The translations under genes and the position numbers were made by a program. The notes under the pieces were generated by a model that was not told where the DNA came from, searched no databases, and saw nothing but the letters and a program-made list of their open reading frames with translations. This document shows, one piece after another, positions 7,757 through 14,549 of a stretch of DNA of 30,359 nucleotides. This DNA is from an uncultured Collinsella sp. (lineage in GTDB: Bacteria > Actinomycetota > Coriobacteriia > Coriobacteriales > Coriobacteriaceae), in contig CAAENI010000009.1 of the NCBI GenBank assembly GCA_900757285.1, positions 1 through 30,359 of the forward strand, read 5' to 3'. The stretch's first letter is position 1, and each line of letters begins with the position of its first letter.

Positions 7757-7881
7757 AATGAGCGTGGAAATTTGGACGCCTATCGAATGAGAGTGGATTT
7801 TCGGACGGAATCAGCCTCAAAACGCCCAAAAATCGTCCAAATATCCACCCTCATTTTCCGACCGTCCAAAATCCACGCTCA
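7757..7881. repeat. GAGCGTGGA palindromic repeat element, copy C
   Basis: Two direct units (GAGCGTGGA at 7760, GAGAGTGGA at 7789) are followed by two inverted units (TCCACCCTC at 7844-7852, TCCACGCTC at 7872-7880). The outer arms, about 7758-7778 and 7862-7881, are complementary over some 20 bases with one bulge. The inner arms are complementary with more mismatches. The result is a nested cruciform-like palindrome, arranged differently from copies A and B. Confidence 0.75.
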
Positions 7882-7896
7882 TCCGCCGCCCACACA

Positions 7897-8131
7897 TCTC
7901 TCATATCTCATTCGTCTCAAATACGAGAGATAACAGAAAGATGAGAGATAAATATGAGAGATAACAATGCTGCAAAGAGACGGGCAACCATGGTATTGTC
8001 TCAATATAGATTGTTTTACCAGCAACAACATGTTTAAATGAAACAAATGACAGACATCTTATCTTTCATCTCTCACTCATCTCTAATATGAGAGATAACA
8101 GAAAGATGAGAGATAATTACGAGAGATAACT
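7897..8131. promoter_or_regulatory. Duplicated GAGAGATAA operator-like array upstream of the AlbA_2 gene
   Basis: GAGAGATAA occurs at 7925, 7943 and 7956, and again at 8090, 8108 and 8121. The internal spacing (18 then 13 bases) is identical in both sets, and the sets are exactly 165 bases apart. Each set is preceded by inverted relatives (TCTCTCATATCTCA near 7897; TTATCTTTCATCTCTCACTC near 8060). The region is much richer in A+T than its surroundings. A weak promoter candidate, TTGTTT (8011-8016) with TTAAAT (8033-8038), lies between the sets next to the 8-base palindrome AACATGTT. It is probably the control region of the following gene and may be bound by that gene's own product. Confidence 0.65.
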
Positions 8132-8191
8132 GAGAGACGAAGGAAATCTATTCGCGGCATTCTTCGCAGAACCGAGCGAAAGGACGCGCAG

Positions 8192-9658
8192 ATGAACGAA
8201 AACGAGCTGGCCGGTCTGCTTGAGTCTTTAAGGCGTATGGGCTCGGATGATCTTAACGTCGAAGTGAAGGAGAGCGCCACGACGCTTTCCCGCGACGTGT
8301 GGGAAACGGTGAGCGCATTCGCGAACACTGCCGGCGGAATCATCGTGCTCGGAGTGAGTGAGCGCGCAGGTTTTGTCCCGGTTGCAAACTTTGAGACCGA
8401 GAAAGTGCTCAACCAATTCGTGGCGGGCATGGGCGATGCCGGCGGTCGCGGAAAGCTGGCCAATCCGCCCAAATACACCATTGAGCGCGTGGAGCTCCAG
8501 GGCACCGTGGTTCTGGTCATCACGATTGAGGAGCTCGACCCGTCGAGCAAGCCTTGCTATGTCATAGAGCGGGGCGCTCAAGGTGGCAGCTACAAACGCA
8601 TCGATGACAAAGATGTCCCGCTTTCGTCGACCGAGGTTTTGGCACTGTCGTCATATGAACGGACGAGTCCTAGCGATCGCGATGCGGTGCCCGGCACGAG
8701 TGTGGGCGATCTCGACGAGTCGCTGGTCGACCGCACGATAGAGCGTGCCTATTCGTTGACGCCTCGAGCGATGCGTGGCGCGACGGACAAGAAGACAAAG
8801 ATGGAGCGCCTGAATCTCCTCGACTTCCAGGGCAATGTTACCAAGGCCGGCCTCTTTGCCGCGGGCGTTTACCCTCAGCAGTTCTATCCCAAGCTCTTCA
8901 TTGATGTGGCTGTCCATGCGGGAACTCAAAAGGGCGCTGCGGGACCGCTAAGATTTATGGACCGCACAGTCTGCGAGGGCACCCTGGGCGAGATGATTTC
9001 GGATGCTGTCGCGGCTGTCGCCAAGAATTTGCGGCGAACCTCGACCGTCCAAGGCGTCTCGCGTGTCGACTCGCTGGAGATTCCCGAGGAGGTTCTGCGC
9101 GAGGCAATCGCCAACGCCGTAATCCATCGAGAATACGGGGATCGGTTCTGTGGACAATCGATTGCCGTCGACGTCTTTGACGATCGTGTCGAGGTGACGA
9201 ATCCTGGCGGCCTTTACGGGGGAAAGACTCGCGAGAACTTGTTTGACGGCAGCTCCCGATGCCGTAACGCGACGCTCGTGAAACTCATGTCGATTGTTCC
9301 ACTGCCGGATGGCGCAGGCTCGCCGGCTGAGGGAAATGGCTCGGGCATCCCGATGATGATCGATGCCATGCGCGCGCATGGTCTGGCCGAGCCCCTGTTC
9401 TGCCCGGGGTTCGATCGGTTCAAGGTCGTACTTTACCGTTCAAAGATCGAGCCGGTCGATCGTGGCGGGGGCTTAATTGTGACGGCACTCAAACACTACG
9501 GCGAGCTGGGGACGCGTGAGCTGGCGGAGCGCACGGGACTCACGGTTTCCCAGGTTAGGGCACGCGTCAATGCACTCATTGCGCAGGGTGAGCTTGAGCC
9601 GACGGCGCCGTCGACAAGCCGCAACCGCAAATATCGACTGTCAGAGCGCGTGGAATAA
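8192..9658 (+). CDS. AlbA_2 (Schlafen-like) / HATPase / winged-helix putative regulator
   Basis: A 488-residue protein of the COG2865-type group. The N-terminal AlbA_2 domain (about residues 10-140) shows the typical order: EVKES, then W-x-x-x-S-A-F-A-N-T-x-G-G-x-I-x-x-G-V. The central-to-late part (about 305-405) resembles the HATPase_c_4 domain: LREAIANAVIHREY, then VEVTNPGGLYGG and GNGSGIPMM. The last 60 residues look like a winged helix (GTRELAERTGLTVSQVRARVNALIAQGELE). Family members are mostly annotated as predicted transcriptional regulators or phage/defence-linked; the biochemical role is not established. AAAGGA lies eight bases before the ATG. The A+T-rich duplicated repeat array just upstream suggests tight, possibly autogenous, control. 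The gene is probably horizontally acquired, judging by context. Confidence 0.82.
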   Translation: MNENELAGLLESLRRMGSDDLNVEVKESATTLSRDVWETVSAFANTAGGIIVLGVSERAGFVPVANFETEKVLNQFVAGMGDAGGRGKLANPPKYTIERVELQGTVVLVITIEELDPSSKPCYVIERGAQGGSYKRIDDKDVPLSSTEVLALSSYERTSPSDRDAVPGTSVGDLDESLVDRTIERAYSLTPRAMRGATDKKTKMERLNLLDFQGNVTKAGLFAAGVYPQQFYPKLFIDVAVHAGTQKGAAGPLRFMDRTVCEGTLGEMISDAVAAVAKNLRRTSTVQGVSRVDSLEIPEEVLREAIANAVIHREYGDRFCGQSIAVDVFDDRVEVTNPGGLYGGKTRENLFDGSSRCRNATLVKLMSIVPLPDGAGSPAEGNGSGIPMMIDAMRAHGLAEPLFCPGFDRFKVVLYRSKIEPVDRGGGLIVTALKHYGELGTRELAERTGLTVSQVRARVNALIAQGELEPTAPSTSRNRKYRLSERVE

Positions 9659-9663
9659 ATGCG

Positions 9664-9712
9664 TTAGTGGACGAGGCGACCCATTAATCGACTCTCGATT
9701 GGCGCCCACTAA
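9664..9712. terminator. Bidirectional nested hairpin between convergent genes
   Basis: Outer arms TTAGTGG (9664-9670) and CCACTAA (9706-9712) enclose the inner stem AATCGA-CTC-TCGATT (9686-9700). It lies six bases after the AlbA_2 gene stop and before the convergent 163-residue gene. No long T-run is seen, so this is a terminator by position only. Confidence 0.45.
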
Positions 9713-9758
9713 GGTAAAGCAGTTGTTGCCCAGTCGACGGTGATGCTGAAGACTCGGC

Positions 9759-10250
9759 TTACGCCGGCATGGCCCCGAACTCGTCCATCAAGAACAGCCT
9801 AAGAACCAGCTTGATGACATATCCCGGTTTGACTTCTGCCGCGTCAAAGACGTGGCGCTCGGCGAGCTCGCTGCAGTATGCATAGATGTCGCGGATAAGG
9901 TCCGCGCCCGAAAGCGTAAACATGTAGCCTGCGTCCGAAAGCGCATTGGGTGCGGCGGGCAACTTGGCCATGTGGCAGAACGTTTGCAGGTCGGGCGCCA
10001 TAACATTCTGGTAGTCGAGGTGGCCGCTGGCATCCCGTGCGGCAAGTTCCAATTGGCGCACAAAATTCAGCGCCGCCGCTAACACAAAGCTCGGCGTAGG
10101 CGCATTGACGTCCTGAGTGGTCGCCACAAGCCTGCCCGCCGCCTGCGTGACAAGCCAAGCGACCTCGCGCTGGCAACGCACGGCCTTGCGCGTAACCGGC
10201 TTGATGGACGAAGAAGAAACGCTTCCCTTAGGCGGATTCGAAGCAGCCAT
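9759..10250 (-). CDS. Hypothetical protein, 163 residues
   Basis: I do not recognise this family. The protein is soluble, with no signal peptide or membrane segment. After a Ser/Lys-rich start it looks mostly alpha-helical and Ala/Leu-rich, with a basic segment TRKAVRCQREVAWLVTQAAG near residues 20-40. The ending FLMDEFGAMPA is short and unusual. It is likely real: GGGAGGGT lies five bases before the ATG, and the frame fills the space between a convergent and a divergent gene. A TATACT -10-like box lies at 10308-10313 on the same strand, with TTGTAC at 10334-10339 at a rather long 20-base spacing. It sits between the AlbA_2 gene and the HNH endonuclease gene in the accessory block. Confidence 0.7.
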   Translation of the reverse strand: MAASNPPKGSVSSSSIKPVTRKAVRCQREVAWLVTQAAGRLVATTQDVNAPTPSFVLAAALNFVRQLELAARDASGHLDYQNVMAPDLQTFCHMAKLPAAPNALSDAGYMFTLSGADLIRDIYAYCSELAERHVFDAAEVKPGYVIKLVLRLFLMDEFGAMPA

Positions 10251-10465
10251 AAGACCCTCCCATGAACAATCCGGCCCAACAAGCCCGGATGAAACACGTG
10301 CTACATCAGTATACAGGGGAGTGGGGTAGCGGGGTACAAGCGCGCCAGCGGCAAACCGAGAGCATCAACGATGTGCCGATCGCGGAATGAGATCTCGTAA
10401 TAATTGACTCTCGGCCATATTATTGAGGGGCATGACTCGCGTTCGTATGGTTGTAGGTGCTGGCG

Positions 10466-11548
10466 ATGAACGACATTGACCTTGCTGTTCCGTTGATGGA
10501 TGGACCAAGCTATGACCGCGCCTGCAGTCTCGTGCCTTCCGAATACGTTGAGGCATGGGAGTGGTTTCTGGGTGAGGAACAGCGCGGCGGCGTTTGGACC
10601 AGCCTTCCGCACCACACCAAGGAAGATAGCCCTCAGTATCAGTATCGTTTGAGAATTGGCTCGGACTTCTTTCCCGTAACGCGGGATTCAGGGATCTTCT
10701 GGCCGGGCCAGGATCGGGTGAAGCAAGATCCCAATAAGATCTTTGCACTTTCGGTCCATAACTCTAAAAAGAGCTTCTACACCGATGTGCCTCCGCTCTA
10801 TTTGGACGATGGTACGTGGGTCATTAAGTACTCGGTTCAAGCGCCGGGTACCGTTGGTTTTCGAGACCAGAACTACAATCGCAAAATGCTCAACTGCATG
10901 GAATGTGGCGTTCCAGTCGGAGTCATATTTGCAAACGAGGTGGGCTATAAGGTGCTCGGCCTTGCGTTTGTTGAACGGTTTGAGCCCGAAAACGGCTGGT
11001 TTGTTCTGCATGGTCCCGTTCATAAAGGCGGACCGGACCCTCGTTTTGCGCCCGATATGAGTTATCTGAAGCACATGCCCGTCGATATTGAGTTTGCCGG
11101 ACAGGGTGCGACCGACGACGAAAAGGTCCGCTATGCGTTAAGGCGCGAGCGATTGGGGCAGCAATGGTTCCGCAAGCAGCTCGTTGCCGCCTATGACGGC
11201 CGTTGTGCGGTGTCGGACTGCGGCGTCGGCGAAGCCCTGGAGGCTGCACATATCGAGAATTACTCGGGACCCAAATCGCAGGTTGCCAGCAACGGCATTC
11301 TGCTTCGGCGCGACCTTCATTCCCTATTTGATGCTCACCTGATTTCGTTTGAGCCCGTTTGCGGCGAATATCGGCTGTGCGGATCGTACCTGCTGGATAA
11401 GACCGACTACGTTTCCTTTGCGGGTGCGACGCTAAGGCAGCCGAATGAGCGTCAGTGGCGACCCAATACGGTGTTTCTTGAGGCCCATCGCATCGAGTTC
11501 GATCGCTCGGAAAAGAAGCGTGAAAAGGCGGGGCTTCTGCCGTATTAG
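10466..11548 (+). CDS. HNH endonuclease, predicted restriction type
   Basis: A 360-residue protein with a C-terminal HNH nuclease domain: C247 and C252 in GRCAVSDCG, H262 in EAAHIENY, N276 in SNGILLRRDLH, H285 as the final metal-side His, then SLFDAHLI. This matches the COG3440 type of predicted restriction endonuclease (AAHI, then NG-x-LL-R-x-DLH-x-LFD). The N-terminal 230 residues carry IFWPGQDRV and DQNYNRKMLNCMECGVPVGVIF, a pattern that goes with this nuclease type and probably senses DNA or a modified base; that role is inference. A GTG start nine bases upstream is in frame; the ATG at 10466 is preferred because AGGTG then falls at usable distance. No methyltransferase gene lies next to it, so a modification-dependent or orphan enzyme is more likely than a classic restriction pair. 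Confidence 0.82.
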   Translation: MNDIDLAVPLMDGPSYDRACSLVPSEYVEAWEWFLGEEQRGGVWTSLPHHTKEDSPQYQYRLRIGSDFFPVTRDSGIFWPGQDRVKQDPNKIFALSVHNSKKSFYTDVPPLYLDDGTWVIKYSVQAPGTVGFRDQNYNRKMLNCMECGVPVGVIFANEVGYKVLGLAFVERFEPENGWFVLHGPVHKGGPDPRFAPDMSYLKHMPVDIEFAGQGATDDEKVRYALRRERLGQQWFRKQLVAAYDGRCAVSDCGVGEALEAAHIENYSGPKSQVASNGILLRRDLHSLFDAHLISFEPVCGEYRLCGSYLLDKTDYVSFAGATLRQPNERQWRPNTVFLEAHRIEFDRSEKKREKAGLLPY

Positions 11549-11670
11549 CGTATTTGGCTTTGGCATTCTTTGACGATCGTGTTGTTTGATCGGATCGCGT
11601 GGCGATGCAATCTCGCGCCCGCCCGCCGGTGCATGCTCTTCCTGATTTGTATAGCGAGAGGGGAGCGTGT

Positions 11671-11955
11671 ATGAGCTGGCGAGGCGATGTCGTGATGGGG
11701 AAGTACGGAAAACTGCCGCGTGTCCTTATCGACAACAATATGTTTCCGGGCGTAGAGGTTGATTGCGGGTCGTTTGCTGTAGCCTGTCCTTGCTGCGGCT
11801 CGCAAATACCGTGTCTCGACATTCGGTTCATCGATGCGCACGACAGACTCAGCGACGAAGTGAGGAAACGTACGGGCGTTCATATGCCGGTGTATCCGGA
11901 GAAATGCCCTGTTTGTGGCCTCGATATCGTGTACGACGCCGGCGACGAGGGATAG
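11671..11955 (+). CDS. Small zinc-ribbon protein, 94 residues
   Basis: An unrecognised small protein with two Cys-x-x-Cys knuckles, C39-P-C-C42-G and C79-P-V-C82-G, about 37 residues apart: the layout of a single four-Cys zinc ribbon. GAGAGGGGAG stands seven bases before the ATG at 11671; the frame opens earlier (11599), but the upstream part shows no ribosome-binding site. It follows the HNH gene on the same strand after a 122-base gap and converges with the DUF5710 gene. The ribbon suggests nucleic acid or protein binding, which I cannot test here. Confidence 0.65.
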   Translation: MSWRGDVVMGKYGKLPRVLIDNNMFPGVEVDCGSFAVACPCCGSQIPCLDIRFIDAHDRLSDEVRKRTGVHMPVYPEKCPVCGLDIVYDAGDEG

Positions 11956-11993
11956 GTGATGCGGAGGAGCTGGCTGTGAAAGCATCTCCGTCT

Positions 11994-12680
11994 CTACAAA
12001 TAAACCCCCTCGCCGAGTTGCCTGTGGAACTCGGCGTGATGGTCGCGTGCCCAGGTAAAGAGCGCCTGGTCAAAGTCGGTACGCGTGGCCGGGACGCCAA
12101 AGACGCCGGCAACTTCGACGCGCACAAACTCCAGTGCCGGCAGCTTGTTGATGGCAGTGAGGGCAAACGGGGACGAGGGCTCCTCGAACAGATAGCGGCT
12201 GCCTTGCAGCGCGTCGCAACTGGTGCACGTGTTGCCGAGCGACGGGGCTTTGGAAGCTCGCGCTCCTACGGGCTTGTAGCCGCAGCGCTTATGAAGGTAG
12301 TCGCGGATCTCGCCCGGCACGCAGCCAAGAGCGGGCACGATGGCGAGTGCGTTGGCGTTGGCCGTGTCGATGGCAATGTGCCCGGCTTCGTTGGGCGCGT
12401 GCGCGATGGCGATGCTCCCGTCGTTATCGGTTCGATAGGGAATGCCGAAGGCCGCGACCGAGGTCTCTTTGTGACACTTCCAGCACTCGCGCTTGCCCAG
12501 TACTAGATATATATACGGCGCTGAGGGGTCGGATCGGTCAACACCGGGCAGCCACTCGGCAAAGGGCTCGGGGTTGACGCCGCTGGGTACATACCAGATC
12601 TTCTTGGTCCGATCCCATTTGGCGCCCAGCGCCTTGGCTTCTTCTTTGTGCGAAAAGGGGACATCGAGCTCGGTGCGCAT
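11994..12680 (-). CDS. DUF5710 domain protein
   Basis: A 228-residue protein. The N-terminus matches the DUF5710 pattern: L-D-V-P-F-x-x-K-E-E-A-K-A-L-G-A-K-W-D-x-x-x-K-x-W-Y-V-P, a module found in many plasmid and phage-related proteins and of unknown function (perhaps DNA binding). The rest has two further Cys pairs, CWKC (about residue 68) and CTSC (about 154), which may bind one metal. AAGGAG six bases before the ATG at 12680 decides the start over one 12 codons upstream. Convergent with the zinc-ribbon gene. Role unknown. Confidence 0.75.
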   Translation of the reverse strand: MRTELDVPFSHKEEAKALGAKWDRTKKIWYVPSGVNPEPFAEWLPGVDRSDPSAPYIYLVLGKRECWKCHKETSVAAFGIPYRTDNDGSIAIAHAPNEAGHIAIDTANANALAIVPALGCVPGEIRDYLHKRCGYKPVGARASKAPSLGNTCTSCDALQGSRYLFEEPSSPFALTAINKLPALEFVRVEVAGVFGVPATRTDFDQALFTWARDHHAEFHRQLGEGVYL

Positions 12681-12979
12681 GGCGGCTCCTTGGTGCTGCA
12701 GGTGCAAGTGGCTCAAGGATACCGCAGGGCGCAGACATCGCGGCGTTTTGCTGAGGAGTTGTGGTGCGGACTGATTGGTTATGCCGATGGATAGATCGGC
12801 AAGTAGTTGGTTGGCTTTTGGCCAGTTGGGCGGTTGGAGCAGCTTGCGGCGCAGTTTTGTGCCTGGCTATTGTTGATGTTGGGGTATTGAATTTGTTTGG
12901 CTTCCATTCGTCAGGTGAATTGATGCTACGTTGCGATGACGGTTGGAGCTGCCAGCGGATTTGGCGACATAAAATAAAA
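12681..12979. other. Gap between the DUF5710 gene and the tRNA terminator
   Basis: I find no supported gene. A frame starting GTG at 12761 would encode a short hydrophobic protein but runs into the tRNA gene, so I do not call it. No repeats stand out. Confidence 0.4.
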
Positions 12980-13006
12980 CAGCCCAGAGACATAGCCTCT
13001 GAACTG
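12980..13006 (-). terminator. Terminator of tRNA-Val
   Basis: On the minus strand CAGTTCAGAG pairs with CTCTGGGCTG (10 bp with two G-T pairs, 7-base loop), followed by TTTTATTTTA. It begins eight bases after the tRNA CCA end. Confidence 0.75.
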
Positions 13007-13014
13007 CGAACATT

Positions 13015-13089
13015 TGGTGGGCGTTAGAAGATTTGAACTTCTGACCTCTTCCGTGTCAGGGAAGCGCTCTCCCCCTGAGCTAAACGCCC
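13015..13089 (-). tRNA. tRNA-Val (GAC)
   Basis: On the minus strand the acceptor arm GGGCGTT pairs with AACGCCC, followed by discriminator A and an encoded CCA. The D arm holds AGCTCAGGGGGAGAGC, the anticodon loop CTGACAC gives anticodon GAC (valine), and the T arm holds GTTCAAATC. The length is 72 bases plus CCA. It has its own promoter and terminator, so it is a single-gene transcript. Confidence 0.96.
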
Positions 13090-13118
13090 GATCAAGGGTG
13101 CGCAAGTGCGCAAGGGAT

Positions 13119-13147
13119 AATATAACGGAGCCTGAACTCGGTGGCAA
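13119..13147 (-). promoter_or_regulatory. Promoter of tRNA-Val
   Basis: Minus strand: TTGCCA (13142-13147), 17-base spacer, TATATT (13119-13124). The -10 ends 29 bases before the tRNA 5' end. Confidence 0.7.
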
Positions 13148-13377
13148 GAACATTTTTGAAAATCGCTTACATTGTGGAATTCGGGGGCTTTGCCGTATCC
13201 ATTTCAAATGAGCCTGCTGCCGCGATTTGGCTGTCGCATAATGCAAGGCCATTGCGGTATCGAGCTATGGAAGGCGCCTGCGGAATTGTCCTACCGATAA
13301 GCGGACAAGCCTCCAGCTGGTGACTTCGCCGTGGTAAGGTAAGCCGAATTGTTTCCAGGCTGTTTCGGGGGAGTGGA

Positions 13378-14400
13378 ATGAGCAAAGAGTGTGTCGAGCA
13401 GGTCGAAGGCGCAGGGGCTTCGGTGCCGATGACCGATATATCGAACATTGATGTGCCCGAGGGCACCGACGAGCTCAGCCGTAGCACCCGCCGCGCCTGG
13501 CGCGAGCGCCTGAACAGCGCTTCGACGCGCAAGATGATCACGGGCGTCTTGGCTACGCTGGTGGGCGGTTCGTTTTGGGGCTTCTCGGGCACCAGCGCGA
13601 GCTTTCTGTTCGATACCTACCACGTCGACACCTTGTGGCTTATGAGTGTGCGTCAGATTCTCGCCGGCCTGCTCTTTTTGGCTGTGGTTGTCACGCGCGA
13701 CCGCGCACGCCTGGTCAAGCTTTGGAGGACGCCGGCCGACCGCAAGCAGCTGCTGCTCTTTACCGCCTTTGGCCTGCTGTTCAACCAGTTTTGCTATCTT
13801 TCGGCCGTGCGCCTGACGAACGCCGGAACCGCGACGGTGCTCCAGTGCCTGCAGCTCGTTATCATCATGGGCTACACCTGCGTGACCGATCGCCGCATGC
13901 CGCGTACTCGCGAAGTCATCGGCATCGGTCTGGCTTTGGGTGGCACCTTTTTAATCGCCACCGGCGGCGACCCCACCAGCCTGAATATCTCGCCGCTTGG
14001 CCTGGCAGCAGGTCTTATGTGTGCGGTCAGCGCCGCGTGTATGGCGGTGATTCCCGCCAAAATTCTGCCCGAATACGGTAGCCCCATCGTCACGGGCTCG
14101 GCAATGCTCACGGCGGGCGTGGTCTCGTGTGTCTTCGTGCAGCCCTGGGCGCATATGCCGGCGCTCGACGCTGCCGGCATCGAGGCGCTCGCGGTGTTCG
14201 TGGTTATCGGCTCGTTTTTTGCTTACATGTTTTATATGCAGGGCGTTAAGGACATCGGCTCGGTGCGCGCGAGCCTCATCGGAACTGTGGAGCCGGTTTC
14301 GGCGACCATCACCAGCGCCGTTATGCTGGGCACGGTGTTTTTGCCGACCGACCTTATCGGCTTTGCCATGATCATCGTGATGATGTTCCTCACGGTGTAG
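13378..14400 (+). CDS. EamA/DMT-type transporter
   Basis: A 340-residue integral membrane protein of the drug/metabolite transporter superfamily. After a soluble N-terminal stretch of about 50 residues there are some ten hydrophobic segments in two halves. The first half contains GGSFWGFSGTSASFLFDTYHVD and the RQILAGLLFL pattern of the EamA repeat; the second contains GSVRASLIGTVEPVSATITSAVMLG, the typical last-but-one helix (A-S-x-x-x-x-x-E-P-V). The substrate cannot be told from sequence: amino acids, metabolites or purines are all known in this family. GGGGGAG lies five bases before the ATG at 13378. The gene stands alone. Confidence 0.88.
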   Translation: MSKECVEQVEGAGASVPMTDISNIDVPEGTDELSRSTRRAWRERLNSASTRKMITGVLATLVGGSFWGFSGTSASFLFDTYHVDTLWLMSVRQILAGLLFLAVVVTRDRARLVKLWRTPADRKQLLLFTAFGLLFNQFCYLSAVRLTNAGTATVLQCLQLVIIMGYTCVTDRRMPRTREVIGIGLALGGTFLIATGGDPTSLNISPLGLAAGLMCAVSAACMAVIPAKILPEYGSPIVTGSAMLTAGVVSCVFVQPWAHMPALDAAGIEALAVFVVIGSFFAYMFYMQGVKDIGSVRASLIGTVEPVSATITSAVMLGTVFLPTDLIGFAMIIVMMFLTV

Positions 14401-14549
14401 CTGGCGCCGCCGCCAAGACAGAAAAGGTGTTGTGCCGCATTTTCGCCAATTGATGTCCGTGTCTGGAGTTTAGCTGTCGATGCTCAAAATGCCATAAACT
14501 AGTAACGTTATGGACTTTTTCATTGCGACTCAATTGCGAGGATTTCTTT

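Noticed and set aside
7897..8131. CRISPR array
   Set aside because: The repeats are short (9 bases), spacing is 13-18 bases, only two sets exist, and no cas gene is present.
12761..13027. Short hydrophobic open frame (88 residues, GTG start)
   Set aside because: It has a possible ribosome-binding site and a membrane-like stretch, but it overlaps the tRNA-Val terminator and gene on the other strand; overlap with a tRNA makes it unlikely.
13015..13089. tRNA-Val as the attachment site of an integrated element
   Set aside because: The accessory block lies on the side of the tRNA 3' end, but I found no second copy of the tRNA end in the window, and there is no integrase gene.
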